Part shown: piece by piece, positions 1 to 10,900 of the stretch | How the letters are laid out: every line of letters begins with the position of its first letter | Position numbering within the stretch: position 1 is the first letter of the stretch | Assembly: GCA_002314685.1 (NCBI GenBank) | Contig: DCHB01000068.1 | Coordinates: 12,730 to 36,912, forward strand | Source of the DNA: Clostridiales bacterium UBA1763 | GTDB lineage: Bacteria; Bacillota; Clostridia; Oscillospirales; Oscillospiraceae | DNA length: 24,183 bases | Direction: 5' to 3' | Notes under the pieces: generated by a model | Database searches by the model: none | Told to the model about the DNA's origin: nothing | What the model saw: only the letters and a program-made list of their open reading frames with translations | Position numbers and translations under genes: made by a program

Positions 1-16
1 TTCCGAGGCTTTTTCT

Positions 17-46
17 AAAATGCACAGAGTTTTCTGTGCATTTTTT
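17..46 (+). terminator. Rho-independent terminator hairpin 1
   Basis: An 8-bp perfect stem (21-28 with 33-40) with a 4-base loop is extended by an A4/T4 pair to about 12 bp and followed by a T run to position 46. The flanking A and T runs make it usable in both directions. It probably ends a plus-strand gene lying left of the window. Confidence 0.75.
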
Positions 47-63
47 GGCGGCTTTTCGGCGCA

Positions 64-92
64 GTCAAAAAAGTCCGAGGGACTTTTTTGAC
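64..92. terminator. Perfect 13-bp inverted repeat, bidirectional terminator-like
   Basis: Arms 64-76 and 80-92 are exact reverse complements around a 3-base loop. Each arm contains a run of six A or six T, so the transcript from either strand would form a G/C-closed stem next to a U run. It lies between two other terminators and downstream of the minus-strand prepilin operon. It could also be a copy of a dispersed intergenic hairpin element, which cannot be tested from this window. Confidence 0.6.
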
Positions 93-98
93 AAGCTG

Positions 99-135
99 AA
101 AATCCCGAATCGGTTTTCCGATTCGGGATTTTTTT
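99..135. terminator. Terminator hairpin at the end of the minor-prepilin operon
   Basis: Arms 101-113 and 118-130 pair perfectly around a TTTT loop and extend by two A/T pairs. A run of seven T follows on the plus strand (129-135). On the minus strand the run after the stem is only four T, so termination there is weaker but plausible. It starts three bases past the stop codon of the last minor prepilin gene, so it may serve that operon as well as a plus-strand transcript entering from the left. Confidence 0.75.
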
Positions 136-138
136 GTT

Positions 139-714
139 TTACTGAGCGTTCATGCTTCTGACTACATAGCTGACTTCTTTTGTGAGTGTACTGTCCACTG
201 TTGAAGCAACTGTGTAGTTAATTTCATAGTAACCGCCGTTTGCACTGTTTGTCTGTGCCGGTACATACGAAATGCTGAAATCCGTAATCCTCAGTTTGGG
301 GTATGCGCCTGTATTTACAAGCTCAACCTCCTTGCTGTCGTTAAGGTTTTTCAGTCTCAGCACGCCGTCACCGTCTGCGCGGTCCTTATCGAGGTAGAAA
401 TACGCATCGCGCACGCCGTATTCGTAGTTCGTGAAAACGAATTCGACATCGGGCACCTTGGTGTTTGTTATGTCTATGAAATAGCTTTCGCCCTCATTGG
501 GAGTTCTTATGTAGGCGTATCGCAGAATGTCGCCGAGGCTTGTATTGACTATATCCGCCATTGAAGCACTGTTTGCCTCAAACTTCGCTTCGTTGTAAAT
601 AGTCAGTGCCGAATCCATGCCCGTGCCTATTCCGAGTATGAGAAACACGAGAATGAGTATTGTCGCAAGCATTTCGACGAGGGTGAAGCCGCCCTTTGAT
701 TTAAGCTTTTTCAT
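139..714 (-). CDS. Minor type IV prepilin, PilW/GspJ-like
   Basis: This 191-residue protein has a short basic leader ending in two glycines and then the prepilin signature GG|FTLVEM, with Glu at +5 and a hydrophobic helix to about residue 32. The prepilin peptidase would cut after Gly9 and the helix would pack into the pilus core. The remainder is a predicted beta-rich head containing Asp-rich stretches near residues 109-116, with no domain I recognise. The start overlaps the stop of the preceding gene by one base (TGATG), which indicates translational coupling. It is the last gene of the four-gene minus-strand operon. Assignment to the PilW/GspJ class rests on operon position, size and N-terminus and is an inference; the prepilin identity itself is clear. 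Confidence 0.85.
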   Translation of the reverse strand: MKKLKSKGGFTLVEMLATILILVFLILGIGTGMDSALTIYNEAKFEANSASMADIVNTSLGDILRYAYIRTPNEGESYFIDITNTKVPDVEFVFTNYEYGVRDAYFYLDKDRADGDGVLRLKNLNDSKEVELVNTGAYPKLRITDFSISYVPAQTNSANGGYYEINYTVASTVDSTLTKEVSYVVRSMNAQ

Positions 715-1058
715 CAGCCGTTTCCCCCTCTGAAGTAGGAGTAAAGGGCATCGTCTTCGTCGCTGCCGTAAATCGTGACATTGTCATCGGCAATTACCTT
801 GCCTGAGCCCACCGTGCCTGTATTCAGCTTAAATGTCACTTTGCCGCTTTCGCCTGTGCCGCTTGCTTCCTCAGCAACGAGCATCTGACTCTGGAACTGC
901 TCATCCGCAACCTTTGATGCGCGGTTTATATCCGCGGAGGAGCTGAGCATACTCAAAAGCGCGATTGATGCGAGGGTGAATACAAGTATTGCCGCCATCG
1001 ACTCAATGAGGCTTTCGCCCGCCTTGCTTTTGAGCTTCTTAATAAGCTTTTTAATCAT
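714..1058 (-). CDS. Small minor type IV prepilin, PilV/GspI-like
   Basis: This 114-residue protein has a basic leader (residues 1-14) and then AG|ESLIESM, a class III-type cleavage signature with Glu at +1 and at +5, followed by a hydrophobic helix to about residue 40. Glu rather than Phe or Tyr at +1 is unusual. The globular part is only about 70 residues and ends in a glycine-rich tail. The gene overlaps the upstream PilX-like gene by four bases (ATGA) and the downstream PilW-like gene by one base, so the three are probably translated as a coupled set and made in similar amounts. In T2SS and T4P systems such small pilins form the initiation and tip complex with the K/X, J/W and H/FimU-like subunits. 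That role is inferred from the context. Confidence 0.82.
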   Translation of the reverse strand: MIKKLIKKLKSKAGESLIESMAAILVFTLASIALLSMLSSSADINRASKVADEQFQSQMLVAEEASGTGESGKVTFKLNTGTVGSGKVIADDNVTIYGSDEDDALYSYFRGGNG

Positions 1059-1909
1059 GCTATTGCCCCCTTCTCAATAAGAGGACTATCCCAGCTTATT
1101 GTGCTTATTTTGGTCGTTGTTACAATTCGGTAGTCCTTATTATCATTCTCTCGCGAGAGCACGGTAATGGGACCGACTGTGTTTTCGCCGACATTTGCCA
1201 TCATATTCATATTGAGCTGTGCATTATCGCCGAAATCGACATAGAAGCTGAATGTGACAGGCGTTGCAGTGCTTGCTGACTGACTCGGACTTGCCGCGCT
1301 GACGAGCTTTGCATCAATGCTCGTAACGCTTGCATTTGACGAGTCCTTAAGGTCAACAGTCATATCCGCCTCGGCTTCCTGCCAGATGTCGGGCTTTGCA
1401 TCGCGGTAAATCCAGAAGGAATAGACCGATGTAATGTTCTCCGCGGCGGAATTCTTGGGCTGATAAGTAAAGCCGCTAATCGTGATTGTGCTGAAATCGG
1501 GGACGCTGTTTTCCTTCAGATAGCGAATTATTGCAGTTTCATAAAAAATTCTTTCAAGCGGGGTTGTTGCCTTTTCGCTGACTGTAAGTGTGACTGTTGT
1601 GGTTATTTGATGCTCACCGACCTCTTTGACAACGCCGCCGTCGAGCACCTCAACCTGCACCTTATCCACTGTGTTTTCGTTGACGGAGATAACGGGGTTT
1701 TTGAGTGTCATTTCGTCTTTTAGCAGGAGCGCCGCACTGCGCTGATTCAGATAATCCTGCTGGTCATTTTTAAGGTCTGCAACTCTGCCCGCGTTTGCGG
1801 TTGCGGCGGCAAGCACCGCACCGCCAACGAAGGTGCAGAAGAGCAGAAATACCAGAGCAATAATCAGCGAGGCGCCCTTTTTGCTATTTAGTTTTTCTCT
1901 TAATTTCAT
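1055..1909 (-). CDS. Minor prepilin lacking Glu5, PilX/GspK-like
   Basis: This 284-residue protein has leader residues 1-12, KKG|ASLII, then a long hydrophobic and Ala-rich helix to about residue 42. Residue +5 is Ile, so the Glu that lets pilins pair with the N-terminus of the neighbouring subunit is missing. In known systems the GspK/PilX-type subunit at the very tip is the one that lacks it. The ectodomain is beta-rich and has no recognised catalytic motif. An AGGAGG ribosome site lies about six bases before the start, and the gene begins 15 bases after the giant prepilin gene stops. The best reading is a tip subunit that caps the pilus, possibly in direct contact with the giant pilin. The GspK/PilX label is by analogy. 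Confidence 0.8.
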   Translation of the reverse strand: MKLREKLNSKKGASLIIALVFLLFCTFVGGAVLAAATANAGRVADLKNDQQDYLNQRSAALLLKDEMTLKNPVISVNENTVDKVQVEVLDGGVVKEVGEHQITTTVTLTVSEKATTPLERIFYETAIIRYLKENSVPDFSTITISGFTYQPKNSAAENITSVYSFWIYRDAKPDIWQEAEADMTVDLKDSSNASVTSIDAKLVSAASPSQSASTATPVTFSFYVDFGDNAQLNMNMMANVGENTVGPITVLSRENDNKDYRIVTTTKISTISWDSPLIEKGAIA

Positions 1910-1924
1910 TAGGCGCCTCCTGCG

Positions 1925-4900
1925 TTAGGGTGTTGTTGAGCTTGTAATAAACTGATTTGCGATATTTGCGTAGGTCATTGTCGTTCTGGTATAGGGACTA
2001 TTTACAACAGTATAGAAGTGGAGATGAACTTTTTCGTTGTTTTCGAACGCTCCTTCTGTCTTATCAACATAAGTAATTTTTCCGTTATCCTTAAATACTA
2101 AACTTGAATAATAGTATGTCCAGTGGCGACCCATCTGCAAATATCCGTTTGTGTATTGGGGATAAAGGAAATAACCTGCTACATAGCTATCTTTGGTACT
2201 TGTTTCCACAAGAATTCCGGTCCATGCGCCGTAACGAAGATAATAATTACTACCCGAGCGAGTCATGTAAAGCTTTGAGTCATTATGATTCCATATAATA
2301 CTATCCGTAACGTAGCTCGTTTCCGTATTAAATTGAGCACTGACCGCTTTACCTGTATTTGTATTTACATCAAGTGCATAGTTATTCCAATAGTTTGTAA
2401 CGACATACTTACCATTATTTGTCAGCGAAGTAACTTCGCTTCCAAGCTTGTATGTTACGGGAATCTCTTCTGCACGATTGTAGTAGTACTCTCCGCCAAA
2501 TGTCTGATAGCGCGTGTTGCCGCTATTGTCATAGTAGGCACAGCTTGTAAGCTCGGAGGTATCAAACGCGAATACACTGTTTACATTTTGTGCAACGATA
2601 TCATACCGAACGCCCTTATTTATTCCTGTCTGAATACCTATATAGTAGTTCGTACCACTGTCCATATTGGCATAGCCATTTGCGTTAACGGTGGGGCTTG
2701 TATAGTAGTTGCCGTTAAGCGGGTTTGCTATCGACTTGGTGTTGCCGTACATGGTGCCGAGGAACTGGTAAGCATTGCGCGTGCCGTTATCGAAGCCCTT
2801 GCAGGTATTGAACTTACTGCTGCTTGCAACACCCACAAACTTACCGACTGTGGCATAGCCTGACGGGCACTCATCTGTCACACTTCCCTTGGAGAAGATG
2901 TTGCTGATATTAACCCTTGCCGTCACATTGCTGTATGTGCCGCCGCCTGATTTCGCAACCGCGCCGCCTGCAAATGTTCTGTTTCCAACTACCTGATTTA
3001 TATTGAGTGCGCCTGTAACAGTACTGTCTTTAATGTTACTGCTATCAACATAGCCCGCTATTCCGCCGATATATGCCTGAGCATCGGCAATTGCGGTATC
3101 AACAAGTGCACCCGCGTTAACAGTAAAGCTCGATACGGTTAAGCCGCTTATTGTACTACTGCTCTTTACCTGTCCCGCAACGCCTGCAACATTATTCCTA
3201 TAGCTTACAGTAGCGTTATCGGTAATTGTGCCGCTGTAGCTTGCGTTAAGCGTTGTGGCGTACAACTCGCCCGCGACACCGCCTATATTGAGATAATACG
3301 GTGTACCTCCGACTGTGATATCGCCCGATGCGGTGTTATTGCCGATACTGCTGTCTTCGGCATAGCCAACAAGACCGCCGACATAGCCGTATTTGCTGTT
3401 GATGCTGCCTGCGCTGATTGCGCCCGTGTGGCTTGCATTCAGGATACCGCACTTGATTATACCGACTGCACCGCCGACAAAGCTGCTTCCGTCATTATCC
3501 ATATCGTCTGTGCCTGCGGTGGCATTGACGGTGATTGTGCCGTTGTGCGTTGCGGTAATATTCTGGTTATCCTTAGATACATTCTTTTCGAATGAGCCTA
3601 CTATACCGCCGACATAGAGGTTATTAGTATTGCCGCTGTCAACGGTGATATTGGCATTGACCGTACTGTTTACGGTGCACGCCATGTAGGTTTCAAGATT
3701 GCCGCAATATACTTCGCCGATTGCGCCGCCGACATAGGTGTTCACGCTTGCGGGCACGCACTTTACATTGACGGTTGCATCATTTTCGGTTGCATAGCAC
3801 TCCAATTTAACCGTCTTTGTTCCCGATGCGTCAATTTTGCCCGATACTTCACCGACCATACCGCCGACATAATGCGAGCCTTTGACGCCGAGAGCATAGC
3901 CTGTGTCAGAATTGACAATGCCGATATTGGAAACACGCTTTCCGTCAACCTTATCGGTATTATCATCGCCGCCGAGTAGCCTTATCTTGTCGCCGAAGCC
4001 GCCCGTGGCAGTAGCTGTTGTCAGCGTAATTTTACCGACACCGCCGCCGACATATACAGTCTCGTCAATGTTCTTATTAGACGAATTATTATCTTTACCC
4101 GAGGCTATATGTGGCTCCTTATACAGGACATCGCCGTACACATAGAGGTTTGTGCCCGACATATTGTCGCCGACATTCTCACCGACAATACCGCCCATAT
4201 AAACGGTACTGTTGAGACCTACTGTATTTTTGTCGTTTGACAGCTCAAGCGAATCGTAAACAATGTCGCCATTATATCTGGTCTGATTATCGCTTGTATT
4301 GGTCAGGTCGCCTTCATTGAGACCTACAACGCCGCCGAGGCGTACAACCTGTGCAAGATCGGTTGTTGTACTGCCTATTGTTGCGGGCTTGTAGATAATG
4401 TCAATCTTGACTTCGCAGTCCTTGATTACACCGTCTGTCGTGTTGCGTCCGACAATGCCGCCGATGTTCATTGCGCGGGTGTACTGCTTTCCGTCAAGCG
4501 TTGACTTCTGATTGAGCTTTGCCGCTGAGGCGTCAATTACAAATACGCTCGTATTACTGCTTCCCTTAATTGTGCAGTTCGTAATTGTGCCGCTGTTGGT
4601 TGCCGCAAATGCACCCGTATGGCACGCGAATCCAACACTCTTAGTGCCCCAATACGACATGGTAATAGTCGGGTCAACAATTGTGCAGCCCGTTATCGCA
4701 GAGCCCTTCTTGACCTCAACGGCAAAAATGCCTCTTGAGCCTGTTGTGCTGACAAGCTTTGCGGATTTAACCGTGAGGCTCTTTATCTCCGCCTTGGTAT
4801 TATCGCCGCCTATATTGCCGAAAATACTGCTTTCGGCAAATGTCATGTTATTTGCGTCAATAGTACAACCGTTGCCGTTATAGGTGATATTGCCCGTGAA

Positions 4901-7900
4901 GCGATTCCAAAGGCTTCGCGGCTGTACGGTGAACTTAAAGTTATGCGTCTGAGTATAGGTCTTCGCCTTAGTTACTCCGCTGTCGAAGTCCGCACCCATA
5001 TTGCTGAACTGCTTTTCGGTGCGAATCTGATAGCTTCCGACATTGCCGTTGCCGTTGTAGAACACGGCATCCGCAAAGCTCGGGATATACTCGTGCTCGC
5101 CCTCATCAAGACCGTTTAGTACATACGCCTTGACTTTTTCACTGTCAACCTCGTTATTGAAATCGACCGATTCCTTGAGCTGACGGAAGGTGTAATTTGC
5201 CGCAAAATCAGCTAAAACGCTTATTTCTTTTCCATCAGTGTCTTTTGTTTTCACATCGGAAGCTGTGGTATCACCGAGCTTCATTGTGCTGAAATCGACC
5301 TTGCTGACGTCAAACGGGTCTGTGATTGTTGTGATATCACCCTCAACATCGGTGAGTATCTGTGTGGTATTGCGATAGAAGACGAGATAGCCCGTTTCGG
5401 CAATCGTTCCGCTATCCTTTGCCACCAAGTTATCCATGGTTAGATTGCTCTTCCACTGATTGAACTCGGTGTTGGAGAGGTCGTGGAGCGACATATAAAC
5501 ACTGCCGTCCGACATCTTCTCGTAATATGCAATGCCGTATGCGTACTGAGTGGGATTTACCCAGTCGCCGTAATGCTGACGGAGCATCGGATATGCATAG
5601 TTCTTGGGCTTGATTTCACTATTGAAGGGATATGATGCGTCCTTGCCCGCGGTCTTCCAGATGTTCGCAACATAGTGGTCACCGCCTGCGGGGCAAAGGT
5701 CGTTAGAGTCTAAGATTGCGAGGGCATTGAGGCTGATTTTCTCAACGCTTGAGCCCTTGCAGACCAAGACGGAAGCACTCTCAACATTTGTTTCATTGAG
5801 CGATGCAAAGTAGCAGGCGTAATAGCGCTCGGACTTTGTTTCCCCGTCTTTGCATACAGCATCCGCACTGCCGCCGTCATACCATGCGTAACAGTTGGTG
5901 ACAGAGCCTGCATTGCTGTATATAAGTGCCTTGCCGTTATCGGGCAGAGCAGTATTTGCCATACTGCCTGTTACTACGCCGTTTGCGGGCAGATTTACAA
6001 CGAGACCTGCAGATTTGCTCGTGCCTGTTACGGTACCGAGGGATGTGCAGTTTTGGACCGTGCCCGTGACATCGACGCCGATACCCGCCGCACTGCTGCC
6101 GCTAATTGTCAGCTTGCTGAGATCGCTGTTCAGATATGCCTGCTTGAGCTTATCTGTGCCGTTGGTGTCGGTGTAATCGTACAGGTCGTGGCGCACGGGT
6201 GTTACGTAACAGCCAATCGCGTTGCCGCTGATTGTTACGCCGATACCTGCCGCTTTCTTGGGAGATGTAACACTACCGCTTCCGCAGAGCATACAGTCGT
6301 TTACATCTTCATTTGCTTCGCATACAACACCTGCGGCTGAGGTTGTGCCCGTAACGGTGCCGCCATCCATACAAACCCACGCACCCTTGACGGTGGTATT
6401 TGCAGTGACAACATAGCCCGCCGCACTGCCGCTTGTTGCATTTACAGTACCGTTAAGATAAACTGTACCGCCGATGCTCGCCTCATCAGATGCCGTGCAT
6501 ACGGCGCCTGCTGCTGTATTCTGTGCGCTGATGCCTGCGCCCTTAGAAACCGTTACTGCCGCGTCTTTTGTGCTTGTTCCGCTACAGTTGCATATAAGAC
6601 CTGCCGCAATGCCGTTTGAGGTGCTTTTGTTTACCGTTGCTTTTAATTCTCCCCCAATTGTAACTTTGGGTGTGGTAAATGTGCCGCCCTCTGAGCTTGC
6701 GACGAAACCCGCTGCAACATTCGCGCCCGTAACAGCACTGCCGCTTGCAAACGTAACCTCACAGGCATTTGTGCTTGACTCGACGGTTTTTCCTGCAAAG
6801 CCGCCGGTATAATTTCTGTAATACAGTTTTGTGTTTACGGTTACGGTGTCATCGCTGAAGCTTGTATATTCAGCATATCCAACCAAGCCTCCGCCCCATG
6901 TACCGCTCTTGTTAGAACATTGTATCGTGCCGATTGTAACTTTGTTATTATTAACCGTGCCTGAATTACTGCGTCCTATTAAGCCGCCGATATACTTAGA
7001 ACTATCGGTATTTGTAATTACAGTTACATCATTTGCATTTACTGTGCAGTTTTTGACAGTGCCGAAGTTTCGTCCGACGAGCAGACCTGCATACTGCTTC
7101 GTGTTTATTGTTACACTGCCGCTTGCAATTATATCAACATTGCTTATTGTACCGTAGCTCTGCTCGGCAAGCAGACCCGTATATGTTCTGCCCGTACTGC
7201 TGAAGGTACCGCCGTTAATATTTACCTCAACATCCTCAACCGTGCCTTTAGAGTTGGTTTCGCTGCCGATTGTTTTGAATACGGGAATATTAAAGCCTGA
7301 AATAGAAGCCTTTTCGACATAGCCGCCAGTACCTGTGTAGGTTCCTGTGAAGCCTGATATCGCCGCAAAGCCGCTCGTAAGGTCTTTGATATTTGCGGCA
7401 ATTGTTGAGGCACCTGAATATGTTTCAGCTGTGTACTCAGAAGCGTCAATATCTATAAGCTGTTGGAAGGTATATGAATATTTGCCGCTTTGGGCATAGC
7501 TCTTCAATCCTGCACCGACTTCTGCAAGCTGACGGGCAGTTCTGATGTAGATTGTTTTAGGTGTGGAGGGCTTAGTGGTTGATGTACTTGTGCCGTTACT
7601 TACAGGGTTAACCTGTGTCAATGCGGCATTGGGATTGAAGTACATCGTGTGGGTCTTTTTTTCGTTTGTGGTCTTATCGCTTATGGTCGCAAGCACCTTT
7701 ATATAGAACCCGCTTTTCGGTGTCCGCTGCATATCATCCCACGACAGACGGTAAACATGGTATGACGAGCCTCCGAGAGTGCAGGTTGTTCCGTCGTTTG
7801 TAAGCGAACAGGATTCACCGTCTAATGTTACTTCAATGTTGCTGTCAGAAGACAAAATGGCATAGCCGTCGGACACCACATCGATATTGTTTTTAAGTGT

Positions 7901-10900
7901 TGAAGTAGTGTCACGGTCAAAGTAGTAGCCATACGTTCCGTCTTCATAAAGCTCATAGTATGCAAGACCGCAAGTCAGTGTTTGAGAGGGCCAACGGCCG
8001 TAATAATCCATCCCGCTGAGCTTTGCAAAGGGATAATTGCCCGATGAATTGAGGTTATAGGAATGGCTTTCGCCGCTGACATTTCCATTCTCCCACTCAT
8101 CATCGGAGAAGCCTTCTTTATAAAGTGCGAGATAAATGCTGTAGAGGTCTTTAAGTGTATTATTCCAATGCTTGCCGTCGTATTCAATCCAGCCTGCGAT
8201 ATCGAAATTTGCCGGCTTGCTTTCACCATTAAGCAAGTTTTTCCACCTGACAGGATTTTTATTATCATCCTTACTGGTTTCAATCATTGCCTGCGCAATA
8301 AGACTGCCTTTACTCAAATACCAGCCCGAAACTGCATATCTTTCATTGGTATAAGTCATCGAGTGACCGGAAATACCAAGCTCGTATGCTGCCCAATCTT
8401 CAGCAGTGCTCTTTGAGTACTCGTATGTTACTTTTTGGTCGACCCAATCGCCGAAATAAATACCGCCGTAAGTAATGAATGGAAGCTTTTCATTTATGAA
8501 ATTCTTAACATCCTCCTCATACTTACTCATTCCATTATTTTTAAGGAACTCTTCAATACCGAACATACTCATAATGCTGTTAACGCCTTTTGACGCAATT
8601 TTGCTCTTATAGTTAGTTATGCGTCCCTTCAGCCACTTGTCGCTGTTGTAGTTGCTGACAAGCTTTGACAGCTCACTATATGTAAGTGACTCAGCGCAGG
8701 CATTGGTATTGTCTGTATTATGGGTAATGTAGTCGCTAAGATAATAGCTATCCTTAAAGATAAAGCTCTCGTAGGGTAGGCGCTCTATTCCGTTGGAAAC
8801 CTTGCCATTGTTTTTGAACCACCACGGTGCATAAACCGTGTAATAGCTGCCGCCCCAATACTTTGTTGCGGTACCGCTGTAGTTGTCGAACTTGATGCGG
8901 CAGTTGGCACCTGAGAAGTTTTCAGCCGATGATGAATTAAGCTCAGCTGTACCGATTGCATAGGTATTCTGGAAAACTGTCTGCTGTGCAATAGCCGCAT
9001 TTGCGCTGTCAACACCGTATGAAAAAGTCTCCTCGTAGCTCATTATGCCTACGAAGCCGCCGCTGCCGAGCTTTGCGAGAGTGGCTAACTCAATGCTGCT
9101 GAGATTAGTAGCATAGGTTCCGCTTACATCGCCCGTGGCAAAGCAATTTGTGTAACGGACACCGTGGCTTGTGCCGATAAAGCCGCCCGCGCCCATACTT
9201 GTCCTGCCGTTGTGGAACAAGTCAATATTCAAAATATTGTCTGCGCCGAGATTGTTAGCAATAGTATTGATTGTGTTTGTGATACCTGTTGCGGCACCCG
9301 TTTCATCAGGGATATTTGTTACAATGATACCGTCTGCAACGACATCTCCCGAGGCGTAGCAGTTGTAGAAGTTGGAGATTTCCGCATTACCGACAAGACC
9401 GCCGACACCGTTGGTATAGCCGTAATATTTGCCGCTGCCGGATGATACTTCGCCGCCTCTCATGTGACCGCTGACGGGAATTGCCGCAAAGCAGTCCGAG
9501 AATGCGAGATGCGCCTCATCATCAGTCAGCTCTTCCGTTACGGTGCGGTGAGATTTAGCGTAACCGACAAGTCCGCCGACTGCACCGCTGCCTCTTACGC
9601 CGTAGTAATTGCCTTCGTCGTTGTATTTTGCCTGAGTGCTTACACCGCTTGCCAAAAGTCCGCGCTGAAAGCTCGCTTCGGTGGTATCAATATAGGTATT
9701 GCAGTTGGTTATAAGCGTGTTAAAGCCGCAGGCACCAACAAGTGCGCCTGCCGCAGGGTTATTATTTCCGCTGAACTCCGCGCCTCTTACGCTCGGATTT
9801 ACTATGCTGAGTCCGTCAATACTTGTATTTACATAGCCGAAAACACCGGCAAATTTATCTACATTTGCGCCTTGTGTGCCGCAATAATAGTTCCTGCCAA
9901 GGTCATATTTGTTTGCATCTATTCTTATATTGACGATTTTATGACCGTTACCCTGAATATTTGCATGGGTAATGGTCTGATACTTTCCGCTTGATACATC
10001 AGCGTCAAGCTCATCGGTAAGTGCAGGTGTATCACTGCTCTGTGAAATGTTGACATTGAGGTATTTTTGCAAAATTTCAACAATACTATTCCACAGCTTT
10101 TTAATTCCCGCATCCGGATCAGTGGGATAAATAAATTGCGCCGTGCCGAAAAGACTTTCGTTGTTTATAGGCACAAAGTACGGCAGTGCGCGTGCGGGTG
10201 CCTCTTTTGTATTCAGATATGTATTACCCGAGGCGTACTCTTCATTATAATAATCAACGGTGTCTGCCCAGTTGATATCATCCTCAAAGATTACACTCGA
10301 GACAAGATTTGCCACTGCGGGTGCAATTGCATTGAGATTTTGAAGCTGTCTGCCGTTTTTGAGGGTGATGACATACTTTCCCTCATCTGTGGGGCTGGGT
10401 ACAAGTGAGTCGAACATCGGGTTAACGCCGCTTATCGTACCCGCGGTTATATTAACCGAGGGCTTGCCGTTGGATGAATTAAAATTTATGTCCGCGGCAA
10501 TGCTGACATTCTCACCGGGGAGGATGTTGAATTCCGACTGACTTGAAATATCCGTAAGTGCTTTTGTCTCGGAAACGGCGGCAAGATTTTCGACGTGTGC
10601 ATCTACTACTCTCTCTGTCTGTATCTCTCCGCTGTAAAGACCGAAGCTTGCAAAGCTCGCTTCGTTATACAAGCTATCCAGCTTATATTCAACTACTACG
10701 CTTTTGCCGTCCTTGGAATAGTAGCTGTTATCTTCATTACCCGAATTCTTGGCGGTTACGGTTACGCTTCTGCCTGCGGCAAGCGTTTTGCCTGAAACCG
10801 TCGTGCCGTTTAATGTTTCTGCGGTTACGGTTAGCTTAACCTCAAGTCCTCTGCGAAAGGCACTCTGATTGGTCTTGTATGCATCGGGAATGGGAATGGA

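Noticed and set aside
2798..9970. Repeats in the giant gene as a possible CRISPR array or recent tandem DNA repeat
   Set aside because: The periodicity is in the protein (GLUG motifs) with diverged DNA; there are no identical direct repeats separated by unique spacers.
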